Source of the DNA: Acidobacteriaceae bacterium UBA1795
Lineage (GTDB): Bacteria > Acidobacteriota > Terriglobia > Terriglobales > Acidobacteriaceae
DNA length: 6,260 nt
Assembly: GCA_002314435.1 (NCBI GenBank)
Contig: DCFV01000101.1
Location: 1-6,260, forward strand
Direction: 5' to 3'
The notes beneath the pieces are model-generated. The model had not been told where the DNA came from and made no database searches. It worked only from the letters and a program-made list of their open reading frames with translations. Both the position numbers and the translations under genes were made by a program. Below, piece by piece: positions 1 through 5,490 of the stretch (position 1 is the first letter of the stretch; each line of letters starts with the position of its first letter).

Positions 1-696
1 ATCTGTGTGGCCATGGAAACCGAACTCAGCGCCGGGATGGTGCGCGCGCAGCCCGCTGATGACCGATGCGACTTCCTCAGGGCTTGCGCCGCCGGTGGTA
101 TCGCAGATAACGACGCGACTCACCTGCTGCTGCACGCACTGCGCGGTTAGTTGATGAAAATACTCGAGGCTGCGCTGGTGGAAATCCGCGTCGCACAACG
201 CGCCGTTCTCGCGGCGGCCGCAGTAGGCATCCATCGCATGCTCAAAGTCGACGAAGACATCGAGCCCGTTGTCGCGCAGGCATTCGATCGTCTCCCACGC
301 CATGCGCAGGTTTTCTTCGGGCGTAGTTTCCAGCGACTTCATAATATCCAGCAGCCGCGACTTGACCACGACAACCGCCACGGGCACGCGCTGCTTGTGC
401 TGGATCATGAACTGCACGTCGGGCCAGTCCTGCACGCGCATGCCTCGCCCGCGGGTGCGCCCGAACAGAGCAAGCCGCATCGCGCCGGTATCCGCGGTGG
501 CCAGAGCATGAGTCAGGTCGCTGACAAACTGGTGCGCGCCGGCAAAGCCGATCTCCGCAAAATGCACGCCAAACGCGCCCATGCGCTGCAGCAGCAGAAC
601 GGCGTTGGGCACGGAGATTTCAAGGTTCGGCTGCTGCATGCCGTCTCGAAGGCTGGTGTCGAACAGCTCGACCTGCGGGGCTGCGGATTGCGTCAT
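1..696 (-). CDS. Citramalate synthase-like (CimA-type) DRE-TIM metallolyase, 3' end cut by window edge
   Basis: The visible 232 N-terminal residues form the start of the TIM-barrel domain of the isopropylmalate/citramalate/homocitrate synthase family. These enzymes condense acetyl-CoA with a 2-oxoacid; CimA uses pyruvate and feeds isoleucine synthesis. Seen: LFDTSLRDG at residues 11-19, with the metal-binding Asp18 and catalytic-type Arg17; a CimA-like segment LFGRTRGRG (77-85); TTPEENL (124-130); FVDFEHAMDAY (148-158), matching the CimA signature normally written YDAEHFFDGY; VVICDTTGG (195-203); and the metal-binding HxH as HGHTD (228-232), just before the edge. The ATG at 694-696 is chosen because the DTxLRDG motif falls at its usual distance from the N-terminus; the upstream Shine-Dalgarno (GAGTGAG) is weak. 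A typical CimA is roughly 500-540 residues, so more than half is outside the window. Several positions differ from canonical CimA (AEIGFAG instead of EGGWPGS; HTD instead of HND), so substrate is inferred, and a related acyl-CoA condensing enzyme is possible. It lies 80 bp downstream of the ABC exporter on the same strand. Confidence 0.82.
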   Translation of the reverse strand, partial: MTQSAAPQVELFDTSLRDGMQQPNLEISVPNAVLLLQRMGAFGVHFAEIGFAGAHQFVSDLTHALATADTGAMRLALFGRTRGRGMRVQDWPDVQFMIQHKQRVPVAVVVVKSRLLDIMKSLETTPEENLRMAWETIECLRDNGLDVFVDFEHAMDAYCGRRENGALCDADFHQRSLEYFHQLTAQCVQQQVSRVVICDTTGGASPEEVASVISGLRAHHPGAEFGFHGHTD

Positions 697-764
697 GGTT
701 CGTACTCACTCGGCGCCGCGTGCAGTGCGATGCCCGCTGCGGCGCGCCTTCCATCCTATCTTAG

Positions 765-787
765 CCGCGGTGCGACTTACACCGCGG
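765..787 (-). repeat. Perfect 8-bp inverted repeat enclosing the exporter stop codon
   Basis: CCGCGGTG (765-772) and CACCGCGG (780-787) are perfect reverse complements separated by 7 bases. The TAA stop codon of the ABC exporter (777-779) falls in that loop. In RNA this makes a very stable GC hairpin at the end of the exporter message. There is no U-run after it in the minus direction (CTAAGATAGG follows), so it is not a canonical intrinsic terminator. It could be a 3'-end stabiliser, a pause site or a partial terminator ahead of the downstream gene. Confidence 0.5.
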
Positions 788-2804
788 GCGCTACCGAAGG
801 CGTCTGCGCGGCCGCCGGTGCGCCAATCTCCTGGTCCTTGTACTGCAACTGGTAGAGCTTCCAATAGAGGCCGCGGTGCGCCAGCAACTCCTGGTGCGAA
901 CCCATCTCGCGCAATTGCCCCTTGTGCATCACCAGGATCACGTCGGCGCGTTGCACGGTCGATAGGCGATGCGCAATCAGCACACTTGTGCGGCCCTGCA
1001 CCATGCGCTCCAGTGCTCCGCGAATGCGCAGCTCCGTGTCCGTGTCCACGCTAGAGGTTGCTTCATCCAGGATGAGAATCCGCGGATCGTAGGCCAGCGC
1101 GCGGGCAAAGTTGATCAACTGCTTCTGTCCTGTGGAAAGCGAGCTGCCGCGCTCGCGCACCGGTTCATCAAACCTGCTGGGCAGGCTCTCGATGAAATCC
1201 AGCACGTTGACATCGTGCGCTGCCTTGCGCAGAGCCTCTTCCGTAATGCTGTCGTTGCCCAGCCGGATGTTTTCAGCCAGCGTGCCGGTGAACAGGAATG
1301 GGTCCTGCAGAACTACGGCAAAGTGCTGGCGTAACGCCAGCAGATCGTGATGGCGCAGGTCGGAGCCGTCCAGCAGAATCTGCCCTGCCGTCACGTCGTA
1401 GAAGCGCATCATCAGGCTGGTCAGCGTGGTTTTGCCCGCGCCGGTGTGGCCCACAATCGCGATGGTCTGTCCCGGCTCGATCGTGAAGGACACATCCTTC
1501 AGAATCCACTCGACATTTTTGATTGCTCCCAGCACTGCGGCTGGATTCTCGGCGCTTGCGGCGCGCTCCACCTGAGCCTGCTGCTCCGGCGTCAGCTTCT
1601 GATAGGTGAACCACACGCGGCGAAACTCGATGCGGTTGCTGCCATTGCCGGGCACCGGTGAAACGGGGCTCACAATTTCCGGCGGCGTGTCCAGGAGCTT
1701 GAAGATTCGCTCGCACGCGGCCATCGCTGCCTGCAGAATGTTGTACTTGTCGCTCAGGTCCTGGATCGGCCGCCAGAAACGCTGCGAATACATATTGAAG
1801 CTGGCCAGCATGCCGATGGTCACCGAGCCCGACAGCACGCCAAAGCCGCCGCGCCAGATCACCAGCGCAATCGCCACGGCAGACAGAAGTTCAACCGCCG
1901 GATAGTAGAGCGCGTAGGCGAAAATCGTGTCCTTGAACGCGATCATGTGCAGCCGATTTACGTCTTCAAAGTCTTTGAAGGCGCGCTCTTCGCGGTTGAA
2001 CAGTTGCACTACGCGCATGCCGCTCACATGCTCCTGCGTAAAGCTGTTGATGCGTGCAATGGCGGCGCGCACCCGGCGGTAGCTCTCGCGCACGCTGTCG
2101 CGGAACATGCGCGTCACTATAAGAATCAGCGGCAGAACGGAGAAGGCCAGCAGCGCCAGCCACCAGTTAATGCTGAGCATCACGATGGCCATGATCGTGA
2201 GGGTGAAGAAGTCGTCGACAATGGCCAGGATGCCGCCTGTGAACATGTCGTTGATCGCGTCCACGTCCGACGTAAGGCGCGTCACCAGCCGTCCCACCGA
2301 GTGCGAGTCGAAGAACCCGATGTGCATGCGCTGCATGTGGCGGAAGATGTCGCGGCGCAGGTCGAACATGATCTTCTGGCCGGTCCACTGCATCAGGTAG
2401 GTCTGAATGAACTCGAACAGGTACGACGAAATCTGCAAGAGCAGGTAAATGGTCGCCAACTGTGTGATGCCATGTACCGGGTCGCTGCTCAGGTGCCGCG
2501 TGAGCCAGAGAGCAGCGCCGAAGCCGTGCGAGCCGGCATGACTTGCGTTGGGAAAAAAGTGGTCGACGCCGACCATCACCAGGAACGGGCCTGCCACGTC
2601 GCTCAGTGACTTGAGGGTAACCGCGAGAGACGAGATCACGGCCTGCCACCAGTAAGGCAGCAGATAGCGCCCAAGACGCCGCATCAACCGCGAGTCATAC
2701 ACTTTGCCGACAGGATCTTCGTCAGCTTTGCGTACCTCGGGCTTGCGGGCTTCTGCTTGCGCCGGTTGGGTCTGTGGGGATGTGTTCTCTGCCGGTTCCG
2801 CCAT
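777..2804 (-). CDS. Type I ABC exporter half-transporter (fused membrane and ATPase domains)
   Basis: The 675-residue product has the MsbA/LmrA/YheH-type layout and should work as a dimer in the inner membrane, exporting lipid, drug or another hydrophobic substrate; the substrate cannot be read from sequence. A Pro/Ala/Glu-rich N-terminal tail (1-30) precedes a transmembrane domain (about 45-345) with hydrophobic helices near 52-82, 113-135, 190-210, 214-231 and 297-330. The ATPase domain follows: A-loop Tyr401, Walker A GHTGAGKTT (452-460), Q-loop Gln500, signature LSTGQ (556-560, with Thr for the usual Gly), Walker B ILILD (576-580) with catalytic Glu581, D-loop SSVD, and H-loop His612. All catalytic residues are intact, so it should hydrolyse ATP. 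An insertion of about 30 residues (402-432) separates the A-loop from the next strand. The start is the ATG at 2802-2804; an AAGGTAGG ribosome binding site lies 11 nt upstream. It is divergent from a MerR-family gene, which may regulate it. Confidence 0.95.
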   Translation of the reverse strand: MAEPAENTSPQTQPAQAEARKPEVRKADEDPVGKVYDSRLMRRLGRYLLPYWWQAVISSLAVTLKSLSDVAGPFLVMVGVDHFFPNASHAGSHGFGAALWLTRHLSSDPVHGITQLATIYLLLQISSYLFEFIQTYLMQWTGQKIMFDLRRDIFRHMQRMHIGFFDSHSVGRLVTRLTSDVDAINDMFTGGILAIVDDFFTLTIMAIVMLSINWWLALLAFSVLPLILIVTRMFRDSVRESYRRVRAAIARINSFTQEHVSGMRVVQLFNREERAFKDFEDVNRLHMIAFKDTIFAYALYYPAVELLSAVAIALVIWRGGFGVLSGSVTIGMLASFNMYSQRFWRPIQDLSDKYNILQAAMAACERIFKLLDTPPEIVSPVSPVPGNGSNRIEFRRVWFTYQKLTPEQQAQVERAASAENPAAVLGAIKNVEWILKDVSFTIEPGQTIAIVGHTGAGKTTLTSLMMRFYDVTAGQILLDGSDLRHHDLLALRQHFAVVLQDPFLFTGTLAENIRLGNDSITEEALRKAAHDVNVLDFIESLPSRFDEPVRERGSSLSTGQKQLINFARALAYDPRILILDEATSSVDTDTELRIRGALERMVQGRTSVLIAHRLSTVQRADVILVMHKGQLREMGSHQELLAHRGLYWKLYQLQYKDQEIGAPAAAQTPSVAPAV

Positions 2805-2826
2805 GCTCGCGTGGGCCTACCTTTCT

Positions 2827-2832
2827 ATTGTA
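2827..2832 (-). promoter_or_regulatory. Possible -10 element for the ABC exporter gene
   Basis: Read on the minus strand this is TACAAT, 5 of 6 to the sigma-70 consensus. The best -35 is poor (GGCACA, 2851-2856, 18-bp spacer). A start at about 2820 would leave only a 16-nt leader and remove part of the AAGGTAGG ribosome binding site (2816-2823). The real promoter may therefore lie further upstream, nearer the MerR-type operator. Confidence 0.3.
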
Positions 2833-2905
2833 CGGGTAGAGCGATGGCGGTGTGCCGCTCCCCTGGGGGGGCCGCAGAATTCGAGGCAAAACTTGCACTT
2901 GCCGC

Positions 2906-2936
2906 TTGACCTGTCTACAACTGGAGGGTTCACAGT
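2906..2936 (+). promoter_or_regulatory. MerR-type promoter/operator upstream of the MerR-family gene
   Basis: A -35-like TTGACC (2906-2911) is followed by a 19-bp spacer and a weak -10-like CACAGT (2931-2936). The long spacer is a known hallmark of promoters activated by MerR regulators, which twist DNA to realign the two hexamers. Between them lies an imperfect dyad, positions 2909-2929, with outer arms ACC and GGT and matching inner C and G, in the position such operators normally occupy. Transcription would start near 2943, about 6 nt before the regulator's ATG, so the message would be nearly leaderless. The site is also in the shared divergent region with the exporter. The -10 matches only 3 of 6, so the promoter call rests on spacing and dyad together. 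Confidence 0.5.
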
Positions 2937-2948
2937 TAGGTCAGGACG

Positions 2949-3485
2949 ATGTTGACGGTTACCCAACTCGCTCGGCGATGCGGTCTGAGCCGCACCGCGC
3001 TCCTGTATTACGAATCGATCGGTTTGATGCCCCCGCCGCGGCGCAGCGGCGGCAATTATCGCTGCTACGGCGAGGCGGATGTGCGGCGTCTGTCGCAGAT
3101 TCGCGCTTACCGCGACGCAGGTTTGACGCTTAACGACATTCGCGACCTTCTCAACGCCCGGCCCGATCGGCCGGACCACGGCGCAACCGGCGTGCTGCAG
3201 CGGCGTCTGCTCGAACTGGACGCCGAAATCGGCACGCTGCGGCGCCACCAGAAGGCGATTCTGAAACTGCTGGAGAACAACACGCTAAGGAAGGCAAAGA
3301 TGATCAGCAAAGAGAAGTGGGTATCCATCATGCGCGGCTGTGGGTTCACTGAGGACCAGATGAGCCGCTGGCACGCTGAGTTTGAACGCTCAGCACCCGC
3401 CGAACACCAGGAGTTCCTGGAGTTTCTGCATATTCCTGCCGAGGAGATCAAGTCGATCCGCGCCAACAGCCGCAAGAGCGACTGA
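2949..3485 (+). CDS. MerR-family transcriptional regulator
   Basis: The 178-residue protein starts with a classic MerR DNA-binding domain: helix-turn-helix VTQLARRCGLSRTALLYYE (4-22), then IGLMPPPRRSGGNYRCY (24-40), the wing, and a second helical unit VRRLSQIRAYRDAGLTLNDI (45-64). A dimerisation coiled coil spans about 82-112. The C-terminal part (118-178) is helical and charged, with WVSIMRGCGFTEDQMSRWH and EFLEFLHIPAEEI; I recall similar tails in other uncharacterised MerR proteins but know no ligand. Cysteines 11, 39 and 131 are scattered and there is no metal-binding CxxC or CxC near the dimer helix, which argues against a CueR/ZntR-type metal sensor. The ATG at 2949 is required because the HTH begins at residue 3. 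Its ribosome binding site is weak (AGG at 2938-2940, or AGGA only 2 nt away). It is divergent from the ABC exporter, a common arrangement for a regulator controlling efflux. Confidence 0.9.
   Translation: MLTVTQLARRCGLSRTALLYYESIGLMPPPRRSGGNYRCYGEADVRRLSQIRAYRDAGLTLNDIRDLLNARPDRPDHGATGVLQRRLLELDAEIGTLRRHQKAILKLLENNTLRKAKMISKEKWVSIMRGCGFTEDQMSRWHAEFERSAPAEHQEFLEFLHIPAEEIKSIRANSRKSD
3300..3485 (+). CDS. Possible internally initiated C-terminal domain of the MerR regulator
   Basis: Codon 118 of the regulator is ATG (3300-3302), preceded at 5 nt by AAGGAAGG (3287-3294), a far better ribosome binding site than the one at the gene's own start. Initiation here would give a 61-residue protein holding just the C-terminal domain after the coiled coil. 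A known parallel is TipAS of Streptomyces, the ligand-binding half of TipAL made by in-frame internal initiation in a MerR-family gene. The sequence shows only the site and its position at a domain boundary; that the product is made is inference. The motif could be chance, arising from Arg-Lys-Ala-Lys codons. Confidence 0.3.
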   Translation: MISKEKWVSIMRGCGFTEDQMSRWHAEFERSAPAEHQEFLEFLHIPAEEIKSIRANSRKSD

Positions 3486-3520
3486 AGCGCCCGCCGCATG
3501 CAACCGGGCGCCCCGGCCGC

Positions 3521-3539
3521 GGCGGCTTCCCAGGCCGCC
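3521..3539 (+). terminator. GC-rich hairpin after the MerR gene, weak terminator candidate
   Basis: GGCGGC (3521-3526) pairs perfectly with GCCGCC (3534-3539) across a 7-nt loop. It lies 35 bp after the regulator's stop codon and 32 bp before the holB start. The tail is ATTCCC, without a real U-tract, so termination would be inefficient or would need Rho. Confidence 0.3.
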
Positions 3540-3559
3540 ATTCCCGCTCATCGATGCCG

Positions 3560-3565
3560 TAGACT
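3560..3565 (+). promoter_or_regulatory. Possible -10 element giving a leaderless holB message
   Basis: TAGACT fits the TAnnnT -10 pattern and ends exactly 6 bp before the holB GTG. That spacing would place the transcription start at or within a base or two of the start codon. There is no Shine-Dalgarno sequence upstream of the GTG, which fits leaderless initiation. No convincing -35 hexamer is seen, so this is suggestive only. Confidence 0.3.
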
Positions 3566-3571
3566 CGAATC

Positions 3572-4672
3572 GTGGGCTTTCAGGATTTTCTTGGCAACTC
3601 GGCAACTGTGGCACGACTGCGCGAATCCGTGCGCGCCGAACGTTTTCCCCAGGCCATGATTCTGTCCGGACCGAAAGGAGCTGGGAAATACACTCTGGCC
3701 CTGATGCTGGCGCAACTGGTCAACTGCCTTGAACCCACTGAATCCGACGGCCTGCCCGACTACTGCGGCCGGTGCCGCAACTGCCAGCGCATCGGCGAGG
3801 CCGCCAATCTGGACGAGCGGGTGGCAGAGGCAGTAGCCACGCGCGAAGACATGCGCGACGCCGACAAGCGCGAAACCCGCATTCTGATCCAGACACACCC
3901 CGACGTGCTGATTGTGCCCCCCGACCCGCCCCAGCTGCTGATCAAGCTTGGCCAGGTGCGGCAGGTGATTCATGTAGCCCACTTTCGCCCGCCCGTCGAT
4001 GCGCGCCGGACGTTCACCATCTTTACCTCGTCGGCGTTCATGAAGGAGGCAGCCAACAGCCTGCTCAAAGTGCTGGAGGAGCCGCCCCCGAACACCTCGC
4101 TCATCCTGCTTACAGAAAACCCGCAGGAACTCCTGCCTACCATCCGCTCGCGCGCCATGCTACACCGGCTGGGCGCCTTGCCCGCTGTGGAGCTTGAGAG
4201 CCTGCTCGCTCAGCGCCGCCCGGAGCTCAAGCCGCAGGAGCGCGCCCTGACCGCGCGCCTGGCCGAGGGGGCCGTAGGCCGCGCTCTTTCGCTCGACCTC
4301 AGCGTCTATCTCGCCAGCCGTCAAGATGCGCTTGTTATCCTTCGCACCGCGCTACGCGAGCCCGACTACTCGCAGCTTTTCCGCGCCACGGAAACCTACC
4401 GTGCTGGGGCAGACGGGCAGGAGAAGACGGTCAACTTGCTGCGCGCGCTCGGTGCTCTGCTTGAAGATATGCTGCTGGTGGTCGCCGGAACGCCCGCCCT
4501 GGTGCGGAATGTCGATCTGGCTGTTGAACTGGATCGCATGACGCAGGGACTCACGGTGGATTGGATCGACAGCACCGCGCGCGCACTGGCCCAGGTGGAG
4601 CAGGGAATGCGCCGCAACCTGCTGCGTTCCCTCTCGCTCGACGCAATGGCAGTAAGTCTGTCGGAACGCTGA
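3572..4672 (+). CDS. holB: DNA polymerase III delta prime subunit (clamp loader)
   Basis: The 366-residue protein is the delta prime subunit of the clamp-loader complex, which with delta and tau/gamma opens and loads the beta sliding clamp. Seen: N-terminal GFQDFLGNS and HAxLxxGP-like QAMILSGPKGAGKYT (27-41) with a P-loop; a zinc module with Cys52, Cys65, Cys68 and Cys71 (CxxCxxC plus one upstream Cys); THPDVLIVPPD (108-118); the conserved KEAANSLLKVLEEPP (158-172), a hallmark of DnaX/HolB proteins; and IRSRA (191-195) in place of the usual SRC motif, keeping the Arg of the arginine finger. About 30 extra residues (74-105) lie between the zinc module and the HPD segment, rich in Glu/Asp/Arg. 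The GTG start at 3572 is chosen because the conserved FxDFLGN opening begins at residue 3 and no earlier start fits; the next ATG (codon 29) would cut into the domain. The C-terminal third is helical, as expected for the collar domain. Confidence 0.93.
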   Translation: MGFQDFLGNSATVARLRESVRAERFPQAMILSGPKGAGKYTLALMLAQLVNCLEPTESDGLPDYCGRCRNCQRIGEAANLDERVAEAVATREDMRDADKRETRILIQTHPDVLIVPPDPPQLLIKLGQVRQVIHVAHFRPPVDARRTFTIFTSSAFMKEAANSLLKVLEEPPPNTSLILLTENPQELLPTIRSRAMLHRLGALPAVELESLLAQRRPELKPQERALTARLAEGAVGRALSLDLSVYLASRQDALVILRTALREPDYSQLFRATETYRAGADGQEKTVNLLRALGALLEDMLLVVAGTPALVRNVDLAVELDRMTQGLTVDWIDSTARALAQVEQGMRRNLLRSLSLDAMAVSLSER

Positions 4673-4700
4673 CCGCAACGGCGGCAAGATAAAGCAACCC

Positions 4701-4723
4701 GCCTGCGGCAACAGGCATCTTTC
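4701..4723 (+). terminator. Weak terminator candidate after holB
   Basis: GCCTG (4701-4705) pairs with CAGGC (4712-4716) over a 6-nt loop and is followed by ATCTTTCC, a short T-rich tail. It begins 28 bp after the holB stop codon. The stem is only 5 bp and the tail is interrupted, so efficiency is doubtful. Confidence 0.28.
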
Positions 4724-4727
4724 CGAA

Positions 4728-4733
4728 TAGAAT
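4728..4733 (+). promoter_or_regulatory. Possible -10 element for hfq
   Basis: TAGAAT matches the sigma-70 -10 consensus at 5 of 6 and lies just after the holB terminator candidate, in an AT-richer patch (4720-4750). No good -35 is present at 16-18 bp. If used, hfq would have a leader of about 150 nt containing a 5-bp hairpin (ACCCG 4826-4830 with CGGGT 4838-4842) and a 38-codon TTG reading frame (4743-4859). Confidence 0.3.
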
Positions 4734-4876
4734 CAGGAAACTTTGATCGGAATTGCAAGTACACGGATCGCGGCAGTGCTGCGCCAGGAGTATGCCGCTT
4801 TCAGGCTTGTGGTGAACGACCGGTTACCCGCCTGCGTCGGGTCCAGCAGAAGCGCCTGAGTCCCGCATTTTCCCCC

Positions 4877-4882
4877 AGGAGG
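4877..4882 (+). promoter_or_regulatory. Strong ribosome binding site deciding the hfq start
   Basis: AGGAGG is a full anti-16S match, 9 nt before the ATG at 4892. It supports the long N-terminal extension of the Hfq protein as truly translated; other in-frame ATGs (4907 and codons within the Sm fold) lack such a site. Confidence 0.75.
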
Positions 4883-4891
4883 TTCGCACCG

Positions 4892-5233
4892 ATGAGTAAC
4901 GAGGCCATGCTGTCCCAGATCGACGCCGAGGCTGGAACGTCCGTTGCGCAGCCGGCTCGCAGCGGCAGAAGGTTGTCCCAGGCTCACGCCGTGCACCTCA
5001 CCCGCCATGACCTGGCCGGCGAAGACGCGCAGCGTCCCGCCGAGCTTTTCTATCTACAAAAGCAGATTCAGTCGCAGACGCCCATGGTCATCGTCCTTGA
5101 GGACGGCGAGCACGTGGAAGGCGTTATTGAATGGTATGACCGCCACTGCATCAAGCTGCGCGGACGTGAAAAGACGCTCGTCTACAAAACCGCCATCAAG
5201 TACATGTACAAGCTGGGCGAAAACGCGCTTTAG
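4892..5233 (+). CDS. hfq: Hfq-like RNA chaperone with long N-terminal extension
   Basis: Residues about 50-110 of this 113-residue protein match the Sm fold of Hfq: an N-terminal helix (LFYLQKQIQSQ), PMVIVLEDGEHVEGVIEWYDRHCIKLRG for strands 1-3 with the conserved Gly residues and the IE-(F/Y)D element, and TLVYKTAIKYMYK for the Sm2 motif (YKHA in E. coli). Hfq forms hexamer rings that pair small RNAs with messages. By hand alignment the E. coli proximal-face His57 is Thr, Phe42 is His, Gln8 is Glu, and the rim RRER is IQSQ, so RNA contacts may differ. The first 48 residues, absent from E. coli Hfq, include a patch with several Arg and His residues (SGRRLSQAHAVHLTRHD) and look disordered. There is no long C-terminal tail. 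I recall Acidobacteriota Hfq proteins with similar extensions. It stands alone, not beside miaA, and converges on a tRNA-Ala gene. Divergence leaves some chance of an Sm-like protein with another role. Confidence 0.82.
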   Translation: MSNEAMLSQIDAEAGTSVAQPARSGRRLSQAHAVHLTRHDLAGEDAQRPAELFYLQKQIQSQTPMVIVLEDGEHVEGVIEWYDRHCIKLRGREKTLVYKTAIKYMYKLGENAL

Positions 5234-5290
5234 GCGTCCACTGATATGCAGTTTCTTGCTGGAAGGATGCCCAGAGGGCGGGAAGGGAAT

Positions 5291-5366
5291 TGGTGGAGCT
5301 GAGCGGGATCGAACCGCTGGCCTCCTCGTTGCGAACGAGGCGCTCTCCCAGCTGAGCTACAGCCCC
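5291..5366 (-). tRNA. tRNA-Ala, anticodon CGC
   Basis: The minus strand from 5366 to 5291 folds as a complete 76-nt cloverleaf with encoded CCA. The acceptor stem GGGGCTG pairs with CAGCTCC, including the G3-U70 wobble that is the identity element for alanyl-tRNA synthetase. The D stem is GCTC/GAGC, the anticodon stem CCTCG/CGAGG with loop TTCGCAA, and the T arm AGCGG-TTCGATC-CCGCT. The anticodon CGC (5331-5333 on the plus strand) reads GCG alanine codons, frequent in this GC-rich genome. It converges with hfq, 57 bp away. Confidence 0.97.
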
Positions 5367-5378
5367 ACGAACTTCTTC

Positions 5379-5407
5379 ATTTTAACAGCGAACCGGATTC
5401 ATGCAAA
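5379..5407 (-). promoter_or_regulatory. Promoter of the tRNA-Ala gene
   Basis: On the minus strand a -35-like TTTGCA (5402-5407, 4 of 6) is separated by exactly 17 bp from a -10 TAAAAT (5379-5384, 5 of 6). Transcription would start near 5372, giving a leader of only a few nucleotides before the mature tRNA 5' end at 5366. Strength and position fit a stand-alone tRNA promoter, so the tRNA need not be co-transcribed with the genes to its right. Confidence 0.65.
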
Positions 5408-5463
5408 GGGGCGAGGCTGCATCCTGCGCTGCAGACCGGAATCGACCCCGGTTCAAAGCCTGT

Positions 5464-5483
5464 GTGGGCCGCGTAAAGCCCAC
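5464..5483 (-). terminator. Hairpin after the small exported protein gene, weak terminator candidate
   Basis: GTGGGC (5464-5469) and GCCCAC (5478-5483) form a perfect 6-bp stem with an 8-nt loop, 7 bp past the stop codon of the minus-strand gene. In the minus direction the stem is followed by ACACAGGC with no U-run, so it may only be a 3'-end structure. Confidence 0.3.
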
Positions 5484-5490
5484 TTTGACT

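Noticed and set aside
151..855. Long plus-strand open frame (234 codons) antisense to the CimA-like gene
   Set aside because: It overlaps a gene with clear catalytic motifs on the other strand, has a His/Ala/Arg-rich meaningless composition and no family motif; long antisense frames are expected at this GC content.
1947..2609. Plus-strand open frame of 220 codons antisense to the exporter membrane domain
   Set aside because: It is a shadow of the exporter, composed mainly of His, Val, Ala and Glu as expected from reversed hydrophobic codons, and has no supporting start signal.
4743..4859. 38-codon TTG frame before hfq as a real gene
   Set aside because: Short, rare start codon, no recognisable motif; kept only as a low-interest observation about the leader.
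5264..5274. Small hairpin (GCCC, AGA, GGGC) between hfq and tRNA-Ala as a shared terminator
   Set aside because: A 4-bp stem with a 3-nt loop and no T-run on either side is too weak to call.
5435..5452. tRNA T-arm-like element (ACCGG, 8 nt, CCGGT) upstream of tRNA-Ala, as a possible tRNA remnant
   Set aside because: The loop is 8 nt and not a canonical T-loop, and no anticodon arm or acceptor stem can be drawn around it.
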